In this document: positions 52,174 to 61,024 of the stretch, one piece after another | How positions within the stretch are numbered: position 1 is the stretch's first letter | Layout of the letters: each line of letters starts with the position of its first letter | NCBI RefSeq assembly: GCF_020873875.1 | Contig: NZ_JAHWGU010000019.1 | Span: 62,001 to 126,000, forward strand | Reading direction: 5' to 3' | From: Actinoplanes sp. DH11 | GTDB taxonomy: Bacteria > Actinomycetota > Actinomycetes > Mycobacteriales > Micromonosporaceae | DNA: 64,000 nucleotides | Notes under the pieces: generated by a model | What the model was told of the DNA's origin: nothing | Database searches by the model: none | The model's input: the letters and a program-made list of their open reading frames with translations, nothing else | Program-made: the position numbers and the translations under genes

Positions 52174-52544
52174 CGCTCGTCCCTCTTCTCGGTCTTCGTG
52201 CTCGCGTCGGTCGTCGTATCGTTCTCGGCCATGGTGGCCAGCAGGGCGTCCAAGCGGCGGTAACGCTGCTCGGCCCGGCCGCGGTAGAGCTCGATCCAGG
52301 CGTCCATCTCGTCGAAGGCCTCCGTCTCCAGGCGCACCACCCGTGGTTGCGGTCCCGGCGGCCGGCTGACGACGCCCGCGTCCTCGAGCACCTTGAGGTG
52401 CTTGTAGACCGCCTGCAGCGACATCCGGTACGGCTCCGCCAATTGGTTCACCGTCGCGTCCCCCTCGGCGAGCCGGGCCACCATGTCGCGGCGGGTCGGA
52501 TCGGCGAGTGCGGAGAAGACGCGGGTCAACGTGTCCGCCGGCAT
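52170..52544 (-). CDS. ArsR-family transcriptional regulator
   Basis: The 124-residue winged-helix protein (VFSALADPTRRDMVARLAEG; VNQLAEPYRMSLQAVYKHLK; VLEDAGVVSR) lacks the metal-binding Cys motif of ArsR/SmtB, as is usual when an AHSA1 partner follows. ATG 52544 has a ribosome site (GAAAGAAGG); the TTG at 52559 is less likely. It should repress its own operon. Confidence 0.88.
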   Translation of the reverse strand: MPADTLTRVFSALADPTRRDMVARLAEGDATVNQLAEPYRMSLQAVYKHLKVLEDAGVVSRPPGPQPRVVRLETEAFDEMDAWIELYRGRAEQRYRRLDALLATMAENDTTTDASTKTEKRDER

Positions 52545-52554
52545 CGAACCTTCT

Positions 52555-52619
52555 TTCAACTTCTTGGTTTAAACGAACCGTAGACGTGGCCGGGGTCACC
52601 TGTCAACCAGAAAGTTGAA
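52555..52619. promoter_or_regulatory. Paired inverted operator half-sites upstream of ArsR
   Basis: TTCAACTTCTTGGTT (52555-52569) and AACCAGAAAGTTGAA (52605-52619) are near-complementary arms 35 bases apart, just upstream of the ArsR start. Two dimers binding at these sites could loop the promoter. Confidence 0.55.
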
Positions 52620-52699
52620 ACGCCAGCTCATCCGGTTGCAGTGCCCTGATCTCACCTGGAGTTGGAAATGTGTACACATCTTCCGGATAGACCGGTCCC

Positions 52700-53107
52700 A
52701 TGGAACAGACGACCCCTCGTCCCGTCCGCACACCGAGCCCTGGCACGACGCCGCGCTGCGAGGTCCGCCGCGGTTCCCGGTCGGCCGTGCACCTCTACCT
52801 GACCGGCGACTTCGACCACGCCGCCCACGCCGAACTGCGCCGCAGCCTGCGCCGCGCGTTCGACCGCGCCGGCCGGGGCAGCGTCGTCGTCGACATGTCC
52901 GGCGTCGGAGCCATCGGCAGCGAATGCATCGAGGTGCTGCTCGTCGGCTACACGCGCGCGATGCGGGGCGGCCACGGCTTCGAAGTCGTGAACGCCCACG
53001 GCCCGGTCCGCCAGGCGCTCGCCGTCACCGGCCTCTGCGAACCGCCCGTCGACGACATGTTCGACTCCCTGATGGCCATGATCACCACCCCGGACACCGC
53101 CTCCTGA
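52700..53107 (+). CDS. STAS-domain anti-sigma antagonist-like protein
   Basis: The 135-residue protein has a STAS fold (AVHLYLTGDFDHAAHAELRR; GSVVVDMSGVGAIGSECIEV). A Ser is present at the phosphorylation position (AIGSEC), unlike the STAS protein at 40985. It could take part in a partner-switching pathway, but no anti-sigma kinase gene is nearby. Confidence 0.8.
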   Translation: MEQTTPRPVRTPSPGTTPRCEVRRGSRSAVHLYLTGDFDHAAHAELRRSLRRAFDRAGRGSVVVDMSGVGAIGSECIEVLLVGYTRAMRGGHGFEVVNAHGPVRQALAVTGLCEPPVDDMFDSLMAMITTPDTAS

Positions 53108-53121
53108 CTCCGGCCCGCGCC

Positions 53122-53241
53122 GGATCGGGCGCTCCTCGCCGCGCAGGATCGGGCGCTCCTCGCCGCGCGGAATCGCGGGCTCCTTGCCGCGCGGGGTCGC
53201 AGCCTGCGCGCCGCGCGGGGTCGAGGGCTCTTCGTCGCGCT
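53122..53241. repeat. 24-bp tandem repeat, five units
   Basis: GGATCGGGCGCTCCTCGCCG plus CGCA repeats from 53122 with increasing divergence toward 53241. It fills the gap between the STAS and nucleotidyltransferase genes. Confidence 0.8.
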
Positions 53242-53255
53242 GGCATCATGGGGCC

Positions 53256-53966
53256 GTGGAGGCCGTCGAACGGTTCGCCGAGGAGCTCGCCGGCTTCGGC
53301 TGGGTGACCGACGTCTGGGTGGCCGGTTCCCTGGCAACCGGCGACCACCGTCCCGGCGTGTCCGACCTGGATCTCGTGGCGATCACCGCCGGCCCGGTCA
53401 CCGAACCCCGCTCGGCACAGCTCACAGCCGTGCACCGGCGCCTCGACGACGGCGTCGCGAAGGGCCTGTCCCTGGGCTGCGTCCACGTCGACGAGGCCCG
53501 GCTCACCGACCCGGCCGCCGAGCACCCGACATGGACGCACGGCCAGCTCGTCCAGCGGATCCTCTCCGGAATCACCCGCGCCGAACTGGTCCTGCACGGC
53601 TACGCCGTACGCGGCCGCGAACCCGGTGCCCTGCTGCCGGCGATGACCGCTCAGGACGTACGAGAGGCCGCCCGCGCCGAACTCACCGGCTACTGGGCCT
53701 GGGCCGCCCGCCGCCCCTGGCTCTGGCTGAACCCGGTCATCGCCGACCTGGGCCTGACGTCGATGGCCCGCGGCCGGCACGCCCTGACCACCGGAACGCT
53801 CTTGACCAAAACCGCCGCCGTCGAACAGTCAGCGGCACCACCCTGGCTGACCGCCCAACTCCGCGCCCGCCGCGCCGGCCACCCGGTGCGGTCCCCGCGC
53901 GTACACACCGCCTTGATCGCCTGGCGCGACGCCCGCCGCACGGTAGCCACCGCCCGCCGCCGCTGA
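53256..53966 (+). CDS. Nucleotidyltransferase-domain protein (aminoglycoside adenylyltransferase-like)
   Basis: The 236-residue protein has an N-terminal nucleotidyltransferase signature (VAGSLATGDHRPGVSDLDLV: GS followed by DxD, the metal site) and a helical C-terminal domain like AadA/ANT proteins. GTG 53256 lies six bases after CATCAT. It may modify a small molecule; resistance is not shown. Confidence 0.78.
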   Translation: MEAVERFAEELAGFGWVTDVWVAGSLATGDHRPGVSDLDLVAITAGPVTEPRSAQLTAVHRRLDDGVAKGLSLGCVHVDEARLTDPAAEHPTWTHGQLVQRILSGITRAELVLHGYAVRGREPGALLPAMTAQDVREAARAELTGYWAWAARRPWLWLNPVIADLGLTSMARGRHALTTGTLLTKTAAVEQSAAPPWLTAQLRARRAGHPVRSPRVHTALIAWRDARRTVATARRR

Positions 53967-54022
53967 CCCCCGGTACGTGGCAGAATTGGCGCGATACCGG
54001 TCGGGAGGTGTTGGCGACGAGT

Positions 54023-54580
54023 GTGACGCTGCTGGAACACCCGGGTCCGTGGAGCGAGGAGCAGTACTTCGCGCTCGGTGAGACGCCGAACCGGATCGAG
54101 CTGATCGATGGGGGACTGTGGGTCAGCCCGGCACCGAACAAACCTCATCAGGACATCTCGTTCCTGCTGATGGCCGGCATTCGCCCAGCGGCCCGAGCCG
54201 TCGGCCGGCGTGCGTACGAAGCGGCGAACGTCCGGCTCGGCACCGACCGGATCGTCATTCCTGACCTGGTGGTGGCCGACACGGACCCCAAAGGCGGCGT
54301 GATCGAGGCGGCCGAGGTCGCCCTGATCTGCGAGATCGTCTCACCGAGCAACGCGGCGAACGACCGGCTCCTCAAGATGCAGTTCTACGCTGCCGCCCAG
54401 ATCGGCTGGTACCTGTTGGTCGAGCCGGACCTCACCGACTTCGCATCGGTGGTCTTGCGCTTGTTCCGCCTTGAGGGTCAGCACTACGTCGAGCACGCCA
54501 TGGTGCCGTTCGGCGGCACTCTGACTCTCGACGTCCCGTTCCGCTGTGAGATCGACACCAGAACACTGCTCGACTGGTAG
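54023..54580 (+). CDS. Uma2-family endonuclease-fold protein
   Basis: The protein has about 185 residues. It starts TLLEHPGPWSEEQYFALGET, with PNRIELIDGGLWVSPAPNKP, then VRLGTDRIVIPDLVVADTDP and ALICEIVSPSNAANDRLLKM. The Asp of VIPDLVV and the E-x-S motif of the PD-(D/E)xK core are present. Uma2 proteins are numerous in actinobacteria with unknown biological role. GTG 54023 is preferred; GTG 54008 sits on the GGGAGG site. Confidence 0.82.
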   Translation: MTLLEHPGPWSEEQYFALGETPNRIELIDGGLWVSPAPNKPHQDISFLLMAGIRPAARAVGRRAYEAANVRLGTDRIVIPDLVVADTDPKGGVIEAAEVALICEIVSPSNAANDRLLKMQFYAAAQIGWYLLVEPDLTDFASVVLRLFRLEGQHYVEHAMVPFGGTLTLDVPFRCEIDTRTLLDW

Positions 54581-54654
54581 CGCTCAGAGTCATCTCCGCG
54601 GCGGGCCCGACCCCTTCGGCCGGATCGTCGCCGGCGGGTGGCAAGGTGATCGGC

Positions 54655-55536
54655 ATGCGTATCTCGATCTGGCCCGGTGCGGGACAGCCCTACGGTGATG
54701 TTCTCGAGGCGGCCCGGCATGCGGCCGAGACCGGCTGGGACGGCGTCTGGATCGCCGATCACTTCATGCCCAACGACGGTACCGGCGCCGATCCGCTGCA
54801 CCCGGTGCTGGAGGCCGGTTCGCTTGTCGCGGCGCTCGGGGCGGCGGTGCCCCGGGTGCGGATCGGCACGCTGGTCTACGGCAACACCTACCGGCACCCG
54901 GCGGTTCTGGCGAACATGGCGGCCACCGTGGATCAGATCACCGGCGGCCGGTTCACGCTGGGCGTCGGTGCCGGCTGGCAGATCAACGAGCATGAGCAGT
55001 ACGGGATCGAGCTCCCGCCGATCGGCAAACGCATCGACCGTTTCGTGGAGGCCCTGCACATCCTCAAGGGCCTGCTGCAGGCGCCGCGCACCACGTTCGC
55101 CGGCGAGTACTACCGGGTCACCGATGCCGTCTGCGAACCCAAACCGGTGCAGGACCCGATGCCCATCATGATCGGCGCGAAGGGTGAGAAGCGGATGCTC
55201 CGGGTCGTCGCCGAGCACGCCGATCAGTGGAACACTTGGGGCCGCCCGGACCTGATCGCCCAGAAGTCCGCGGTGCTCGGCCGGCACTGCGCCGAGGTGG
55301 GCCGCGACCCGCGGACGATCGTACGGACCGCGCAAGCCCTGACCGTCGTCGACGGCCCGGTCCCGGACGGCGTGTCGATGCCGGTGATCGGCGGCTCGCT
55401 GAAGCAGCTCACCGAGGACATCGAGGCCTACCGCGCGGCGGGCGTCGACGAACTGATCGTGCCGGACGGCCTGCTGGGTGCGGGCGCGCCCAAGTTCAAG
55501 GCGATGGACACGGTCCTCCGCCTGGTCCGCGGCTGA
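54655..55536 (+). CDS. LLM-class F420-dependent oxidoreductase
   Basis: The 293-residue TIM-barrel protein shows the family pattern (MRISIWPGAGQPYGDVLEAA; GVWIADHFMPNDG; VRIGTLVYGNTYRHPAVLAN; GRFTLGVGAGW; PMPIMIGAKGEKRMLRVVAE). F420 use is typical in actinobacteria; the substrate is unknown. ATG 54655 has a ribosome site (AAGGTGA). Confidence 0.9.
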   Translation: MRISIWPGAGQPYGDVLEAARHAAETGWDGVWIADHFMPNDGTGADPLHPVLEAGSLVAALGAAVPRVRIGTLVYGNTYRHPAVLANMAATVDQITGGRFTLGVGAGWQINEHEQYGIELPPIGKRIDRFVEALHILKGLLQAPRTTFAGEYYRVTDAVCEPKPVQDPMPIMIGAKGEKRMLRVVAEHADQWNTWGRPDLIAQKSAVLGRHCAEVGRDPRTIVRTAQALTVVDGPVPDGVSMPVIGGSLKQLTEDIEAYRAAGVDELIVPDGLLGAGAPKFKAMDTVLRLVRG

Positions 55537-55655
55537 CCCGCCGCCGACGCACCGAGCCCGGCGACGTCCCCGCACCTGATGGCGGGCCGATCCCATCCGC
55601 GCCCGAACCCGGGTTCTCCCCGTCCCGACCCCGGACGCGCCGACCGTGTCGCGAA

Positions 55656-55730
55656 GTTGATCTGCTAGCGCTACGAAATCGCTGTGATCATGGGGTCGAA
55701 ACCGCGATTTCGCACCGCCAGCAGATCAAC
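55656..55730. repeat. 75-bp palindromic element, copy 4
   Basis: Arms with three or so changes (CTACGAAATC; CACCGCCAGC) around the standard loop orientation. It lies between the convergent LLM and EgtA-like genes. Together with the following array it fills the non-coding stretch 55537-55896. Confidence 0.9.
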
Positions 55731-55767
55731 ACCGCCGCGCGGGCGCAACGCAGCCGACCCCGGGTGA

Positions 55768-55899
55768 GGGGCGGGCCGCGACGTGGCTGGGCGTGTGTCA
55801 GGGGCGGGCCGCGACGTGGCTGGGCGTGTGTCAGGGGCGGGCCGCGACGTGGCTGGGCGTGTGTCAGGGGCGGGCCGCGACGTGGCTGGGCGTGTGTCA
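55768..55899. repeat. 33-bp tandem array ending at the EgtA-like stop codon (4 units)
   Basis: Four identical units of 33 bp (GGGCGGGCCGCGACGTGGCT...) end exactly at the TCA (55897-55899), the stop of the minus-strand gene. On that strand each unit carries a TGA preceded by codons like the gene's own ending (ACGGCCCGCCCC). The period is a multiple of three, so these stops are in frame. Confidence 0.9.
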
Positions 55900-56949
55900 G
55901 GGGCGGGCCGTGACCTGGTCGAGGACGTCGTCGGCGGGGCAGCGGCCGCGGTGCACGTAGCGCTCGGTGAACTCGGCGACCTCGTCGCGCAACTCCCGCG
56001 AGGCGCCCCGCCGGGCCAGCGCGCCGTAGGCGGCCACGAAACAGTCCCGCGCGGCCGCCGCCAGTACCGGGTCGGTGAGCGCGTCGCGCGCGACCCGTTC
56101 CCAGAGGCCGGCCTCGGCGGTCAGGTGCGCGGTGGCCTGCCAGGCCTCCTCGGCGGCGCGCGGGTCGTCGAGCAGCACCGTCGCGACGGTGGCGGGCACC
56201 CGCCAGCCGTGTTCTGGCTGACGGTCGGCGACGTCGAGTTCCAGGTGGCCGCGGGCGGCCACCGGCGGGCGCAGTGCGGCCAGGTGCCGCTGCAGATCAT
56301 TCTCGGTCACTCGGGCGCCTGCCCGGATGGCTTCCCGGAGCGTACGTCCGGCGGCCGTGCGCGCGTCCATCACATACGCCGACCAGCCGTCCCGCGGCGA
56401 ACCGGCAGGCGGGCCGACGGGCCGGTCCCGGCGCAGCGCCTGCCGCACGCTGCGCCACCCGGTGGGGCGGCCGTGCCGCAGCGGCGCATTGGCGAACGCG
56501 GCCGCCAGTACAGGCGTCACGGTGTGCGCGAGCGCCCAGCGACGCTCTGCCCCGAGCGGGCCGCCACCGTCGATCCCGGCTTCGAGGCCGACCCGTACGC
56601 CCGCCGTCGCCGTGCCCAGCGCATGCTCCGGCCCGTCCGGGTGCACGGTGTCGGTGGCCTGATCGAGAACAGTCAGCCGATGCTGCTCGACGAGCCGGTG
56701 CGAGGCTGCCAGGTCGTCGGACATGCGGCGCAGCGCCACGTCGAGCCCGGGGGAGGGCGGACCGCTCACCACCATGACGCGCGGTGAGCGGGCGTCGAGG
56801 AAACCGTGCCGCAGGGCGCGCCGGCCGGTGGGTGCGCTGGCCGGGTCGAGCATCAGGTCGACGGCGATGCCCACGAAGCCCGGCATCCCGGGCGTGACGG
56901 CCCGGGTCGCGATGAGCTCGGCGGCAGCCTGTTCGGTCAGGGTGGTCAC
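55897..56949 (-). CDS. EgtA-like glutamate-cysteine ligase homologue, probably inactive
   Basis: The 350-residue protein aligns with EgtA in its C-terminal two-thirds (RWALAHTVTPVLAAAFANAP; GRPTGWRSVRQAL; WSAYVMDARTAAGRTLREAI; RGHLELDVADRQPEHGWRVP). The N-terminal ATP-grasp-like part is short, and the usual E-x-E metal motif reads GIAVDLMLD. EgtA makes gamma-glutamylcysteine for ergothioneine; loss of the Glu pair suggests no ligase activity. No egtB, C, D or E genes are near. Confidence 0.75.
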   Translation of the reverse strand: MTTLTEQAAAELIATRAVTPGMPGFVGIAVDLMLDPASAPTGRRALRHGFLDARSPRVMVVSGPPSPGLDVALRRMSDDLAASHRLVEQHRLTVLDQATDTVHPDGPEHALGTATAGVRVGLEAGIDGGGPLGAERRWALAHTVTPVLAAAFANAPLRHGRPTGWRSVRQALRRDRPVGPPAGSPRDGWSAYVMDARTAAGRTLREAIRAGARVTENDLQRHLAALRPPVAARGHLELDVADRQPEHGWRVPATVATVLLDDPRAAEEAWQATAHLTAEAGLWERVARDALTDPVLAAAARDCFVAAYGALARRGASRELRDEVAEFTERYVHRGRCPADDVLDQVTARP

Positions 56950-57204
56950 TGTGCCTCACTCCCCGGGGTGTCCCACGAGCGGCGAGCATAGCATTCCTAT
57001 CTGTGCGATAGGAATGGTTGCCTCCGGCGGGTGCAGATCACGCCCGGCCGGGCGATCCGGTCCGGGAAACCCTCGGTGCGGACTCGGTCGTTCAGATACT
57101 GGAAGGCGCACTCCGGGGCGCGGGGACGGGTCCGTGACGACGTGCACCTCACAAGCGTGGCCGGGGGACGGGCGCGCGCGACCACGTACGCCTGAGGAGA
57201 GCTG

Positions 57205-58665
57205 ATGCCCACGCCGGCCCGCGCCGCGCTCGCCGCCCTGACGCTCACCTGGCTCGCGGCCCTGCCCGGCTCTCCGCCCGCCCACGCGGGCCGATCCGGC
57301 GCTCCGCCCGCCGACGCGAGCCGATCCGGCGCTCCGCCCGCCGACGCGGGCCGACCAGGTGCGGGCCAGGTCCGCGCGATCGCGAGGGAAGCCGGGCATG
57401 CCGGCGCGAGTTGGTCGGTGACCGGCCTGGAACCGGTCGGTCAGCCCGTCGCGGCCGGTCCGTCGGTGGTCGGGCAGGTGCGCCACGACGGGCGGATCTT
57501 CCTCCAGGGCCGGGCGCCGGAGGACGGTGCGCTGCGCTGGGAGGCCGAGGCAGTCGCCGGTACCGCCGGGCTGGCCGGCGGATGGCTGACGTTTCTGGAG
57601 CCGCAGCCGGACTTCGGCGCCGGGTACGCGAGTCTGGTCGTTGCCGACCCGCTCACCGGCACGCAGGCGCAGCGAAGCCCCACGATGATCTTCGGGGAGG
57701 ACGCGCCGCGGGGCTGCTTCCAAGGCGCGGCGGTCTGTGTCAGCGCGGCGCGGGCGGCCGGGGAACCCTTCCAGGGCTACCGGCTCGACCTGGGCAGCGG
57801 CGCGTTCATCCCCTTCGCCGACGGCATCCCGGGCGAGGGCATGCACCGCATCGGCCGGCTCGCGAGCGAGGACCCCGCTGGTGCCGCTGAACCCGGCGAC
57901 GCCGCCGGTTCCGCTGATGCAGCCGGCCCGGTGCGCGGCGCAGGGGAGATCGTGCTGGTCGAGGACGGTGTGGTGAGGTGGCGGCGGCCGGACCCGGGTG
58001 CCGTGCGCTGGACGGCGTTCCCCGGCGTCCGGGTGGGTGACACGGCAACCGGCAGTGTCGGGCTCGCCGCCACCGACGGCGCACCACTATGGTCGCTTCC
58101 CGGTGCGATCCAGGACTGTGGGATCCCGCTGCCGATCGCGGCGCTCCGGTGCCGGGCCGGCCGGCTGGAAGGGTTCGACCCCTTGACCGGGCTGAGCCGC
58201 TGGTCGGTGCCGATCCAGGGACCGATCGGGGTCGCCGGCGACGACACCGTGGTGATCCAGGGTGTGTCCGTGGCGCTGAGCACCGGTGCCCGGTCGGCCG
58301 CCACCGCGACGTCCTGGTGTCTCCCCGACGGCCTCGCCCGGACCTGCGGCAAACCCGGAAATGACGAGCGGCCCGGAAATGACGAGCGGCCCGGAAATGA
58401 CGAGCGGCCCGGAAATGACGAGCGGCCCGGAAATGACGAGCGGCCCGGAAATGACGAGCGGCCCGGAAATGACGAGCGGCCCGGAAATGACGAGCGGCCC
58501 GGAAATGGCGAGCGGCCCGGAGAGGGCGAGCGCTCCGGAGAGAGCCCGCCGGCCGAGAGCGAGCCACCCCCGGCGGCGTGGGCGGCGGTCGGCGCGGTCT
58601 CCGGAGGGTACGCCGTGGTCGCCACGCCCGACGGTTTCCGCGGACGGCAGCTGACCGGCCCTTAG
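57205..58665 (+). CDS. Secreted beta-propeller-like protein with GNDERP repeats
   Basis: The 486-residue protein has a signal peptide (LAALTLTWLAALPGSPPAHA), a short 30-bp DNA repeat after it (SGAPPADA units), beta-propeller-like blades (GEIVLVEDGVVRWRRPDPGA; LWSLPGAIQDCGIPLPIAAL), and then eight exact PGNDER hexapeptides plus degenerate units. ATG 57205 follows GAGGAGAG. It resembles PQQ-like quinoprotein domains but lacks clear cofactor residues. Confidence 0.7.
   Translation: MPTPARAALAALTLTWLAALPGSPPAHAGRSGAPPADASRSGAPPADAGRPGAGQVRAIAREAGHAGASWSVTGLEPVGQPVAAGPSVVGQVRHDGRIFLQGRAPEDGALRWEAEAVAGTAGLAGGWLTFLEPQPDFGAGYASLVVADPLTGTQAQRSPTMIFGEDAPRGCFQGAAVCVSAARAAGEPFQGYRLDLGSGAFIPFADGIPGEGMHRIGRLASEDPAGAAEPGDAAGSADAAGPVRGAGEIVLVEDGVVRWRRPDPGAVRWTAFPGVRVGDTATGSVGLAATDGAPLWSLPGAIQDCGIPLPIAALRCRAGRLEGFDPLTGLSRWSVPIQGPIGVAGDDTVVIQGVSVALSTGARSAATATSWCLPDGLARTCGKPGNDERPGNDERPGNDERPGNDERPGNDERPGNDERPGNDERPGNDERPGNGERPGEGERSGESPPAESEPPPAAWAAVGAVSGGYAVVATPDGFRGRQLTGP
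58354..58533 (+). repeat. 18-bp in-frame minisatellite (8 exact plus 2 variant units)
   Basis: CCCGGAAATGACGAGCGG repeats exactly from 58354 to 58497, followed by a GGC variant and a GAGAGG variant. The frame is preserved, so copy number changes alter protein length by 6 residues per unit. Confidence 0.92.
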
Positions 58666-58725
58666 GGGTGCGGAATCCGGGGCCCGGCAGGGATCGCACC
58701 GGTTATCCCCGCTGCACGGCGCCCA

Positions 58726-58731
58726 TAGGTT
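58726..58731 (+). promoter_or_regulatory. -10 box of a leaderless gene
   Basis: TAGGTT lies exactly 6 bases before ATG 58738. Confidence 0.6.
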
Positions 58732-58737
58732 CGACAC

Positions 58738-59310
58738 ATGTCATCGAATGCTGTCACCGTCCGCCGGGCCGCGATCGCCGCACCGGTGCTGATGTTCGTC
58801 TATGGCGTGTTCCGCTTCGCCGACGGTCTCGACGGAGATCGCGGCAACGGCGTGGCCTGGGACGCCGGGCACGTGGCGTTCTTCGTGGCCATGGTGCTGT
58901 TCGGGGTGCTCACGCTGGCGCTGCGCCCGTTCGTCCCGGCCGGCGCGCAGCGGATCGGGACCGGCGCCGCCGTGGCCGCCCTCTTCGGGGTCGGCTGCTT
59001 CCTCTGGGTGATCGCCGGGGACCTGTCGGACGGGTTCCGCGAGGCCGCGCCGCTGCCGGACGCGCTCGCGACCGGCGGTGCGGCGCTCTTCCCGATCGGC
59101 ATGATCATTCTGCTGGGCCTGATGGTCGCGGCCCGGCGTGCTCCGGTGCGCAGCCCGCTGCTGCTCGGCGCCGGCATGGTGGCGATCACGGTGAACCTCG
59201 ACCTGCTGCCGATCGCGTCCCTGGTCGTCCTGGCCGCGCTGATCCCGGTGGCCCGGCGCGCGAACACCCCGGCGGACCGTCCGGTGCGGGACGTCGCCGG
59301 GGTGCGCTGA
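58738..59310 (+). CDS. Membrane protein
   Basis: The 190-residue protein has six hydrophobic helices (RRAAIAAPVLMFVYGVFRFA; WDAGHVAFFVAMVLFGVLTL; AALFPIGMIILLGLMVAARR) and no polar domain. It is leaderless. I recognise no family; the even spacing of helices suggests a small integral protein. Confidence 0.75.
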   Translation: MSSNAVTVRRAAIAAPVLMFVYGVFRFADGLDGDRGNGVAWDAGHVAFFVAMVLFGVLTLALRPFVPAGAQRIGTGAAVAALFGVGCFLWVIAGDLSDGFREAAPLPDALATGGAALFPIGMIILLGLMVAARRAPVRSPLLLGAGMVAITVNLDLLPIASLVVLAALIPVARRANTPADRPVRDVAGVR

Positions 59311-59391
59311 GACTTTCTGCCCGCTGCCACGGGGGCATGCGGTCGAAGGTCAAGGGCGAGTGGGCGTACGGCCGGAGCAGCACCCGCCTCG

Positions 59392-60990
59392 TCAGAAGCG
59401 GAAGGCTCGCACCACGCCTTGGAGGTCGTCCGACAGCCGGGACAGTCCGGCGGCGGCGTCATGCGTCGCGTAGGCGCCCTTGCGGTTCTCCTCCGCGACA
59501 CCGACCACCTGGTTGATGCCGTCGCCGATCTGGTTGGCACCGTCGGCGGCCGCGCTCAGGTCGGCGGCCATGCCGCTGGTCACCGCACTCTGCTCCTCGA
59601 CCGCCGACGCGATGGTGGTCTGGAACTCGTTGATCCGGCCGATGATCTCGCCGATCTTGGTGATCGACTCGACGGCCGTGTGGGTGTCCGCCTGAATGGC
59701 CGCGACCCGCTTGCTGATGTCCTCGGTGGCCTTGGTCGTCTCCTGGGCCAGGTCCTTCACCTCACCGGCGACCACGGCGAAGCCCTTGCCGCTCTCCCCG
59801 GCACGGGCCGCCTCGATGGTGGCGTTGAGCGCGAGCAGGTTCGTCTGCTCGGCGATCGCGGTGATCACCTTGACGACGTTGCCGATCTCGCCGGACGACC
59901 GGCCGAGCCGGGCCATCAGGTCCTCGGCGGTGCTCGAGGCGATCACCGCCTCCTGGGCGACGCTCGCGGCCTCGGCGGCGCTCATCGCGATCTCGCGGAT
60001 CGCGGCACCCATCTCCTCGGCGCCGGTCGCGACCGCGCCGACCCGGGAGTTGACCTCGGTGACCGCCCCGCCGATGGAGTTGACCTCGCCGGAGGTGCGG
60101 TCGGCCCCGCCGGCCAGGGTGCGTGACGCGTCCTGGAGTTCACCGGCCCGGCCGGCCAGCGCGTTGCCGCTGGCGGCGAGGGTGCCGACGGCCGTACGCA
60201 TCTGCTCGGTGGCCTGGGCCAGCGCCGAACCCATGTCGCCGAACTCGTTGCGGTTGGTGATGTCGGCGCGGCGGGTCAGATCGCCGTCGGCGACCGCGTG
60301 CAGCACGTCGCGGAACTGCCGCAGCGGCCGGATCACGCTGTTCGCGATGAGGACGGCGAGCCCGGCCGCGACCAGCAGGCCGACGACCAGCACGACGATG
60401 ACCATCGTGCGAGCCGAGTCGTACTCCTCGTCGGCGAGGGTCAGTGCCTCGTTCGCTGCCGTGTCCACGGCGGTGTCGAGCGCCTCCAGGCTGCCCAGCG
60501 CCTCGGTCACCTTCGCCGGGAGCTCCTTGCCCCGGATCGCGTCGAACCCGGCCAGGTCACCGGCGGCCTGCAGCTGACCGGCCCGCTCGCGCAACTCGCC
60601 GTACTCGGTCCAGGCGGCGCTGAACCCGTCGATCGCGGCGCGCTGCCCGGCGTCCAGGTCACGGCCGCTGTAGGCCTTGACAGCACCGGCGATCGCCTCG
60701 TCGGCCGCGGTCGCCCGTTCCTGGGCCGCGGTCTGCAGGGCCGTCGTGGTCGCGGACGCCGAGCTCAGGATCTCGAACCGGTAGACCCACACCTGTTCCC
60801 GGATGGTCGCGACCTCCCGGGACGGCAGCAGGGCACCGGTGTAGATGTTGCGGCCGCTCTCCGCGACCTGCGACATCCGGACCAGGCTGATGGTGCCCAC
60901 GAGGACGGCGACGATGCCGGTCAGGGCGACGAGGAGGGCGAGACTGGTGCGGACACTGAGGTTGCCGACCAGACCGGGACGCTGAGCCAC
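59392..60990 (-). CDS. Methyl-accepting chemotaxis protein
   Basis: The 532-residue protein has helix 1 (VRTSLALLVALTGIVAVLVG), a four-helix-bundle sensor domain (about 45-190), helix 2 (TMVIVVLVVGLLVAAGLAVL), a HAMP domain and a signalling domain with the conserved hairpin IAEQTNLLALNATIEAARAG. GTG 60990 has a ribosome-like GATAGGA; the TTG at 61038 lies inside a tandem repeat and is unlikely. It signals to CheA/CheW, absent here. Confidence 0.92.
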   Translation of the reverse strand: MAQRPGLVGNLSVRTSLALLVALTGIVAVLVGTISLVRMSQVAESGRNIYTGALLPSREVATIREQVWVYRFEILSSASATTTALQTAAQERATAADEAIAGAVKAYSGRDLDAGQRAAIDGFSAAWTEYGELRERAGQLQAAGDLAGFDAIRGKELPAKVTEALGSLEALDTAVDTAANEALTLADEEYDSARTMVIVVLVVGLLVAAGLAVLIANSVIRPLRQFRDVLHAVADGDLTRRADITNRNEFGDMGSALAQATEQMRTAVGTLAASGNALAGRAGELQDASRTLAGGADRTSGEVNSIGGAVTEVNSRVGAVATGAEEMGAAIREIAMSAAEAASVAQEAVIASSTAEDLMARLGRSSGEIGNVVKVITAIAEQTNLLALNATIEAARAGESGKGFAVVAGEVKDLAQETTKATEDISKRVAAIQADTHTAVESITKIGEIIGRINEFQTTIASAVEEQSAVTSGMAADLSAAADGANQIGDGINQVVGVAEENRKGAYATHDAAAGLSRLSDDLQGVVRAFRF

Positions 60991-61024
60991 GAAAGTCCTA
61001 TCGACTGGCTCGCCGGGTAACTGA

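Noticed and set aside
58354..58533. Possible CRISPR array
   Set aside because: Units are contiguous with no spacers and lie in frame inside a coding gene.
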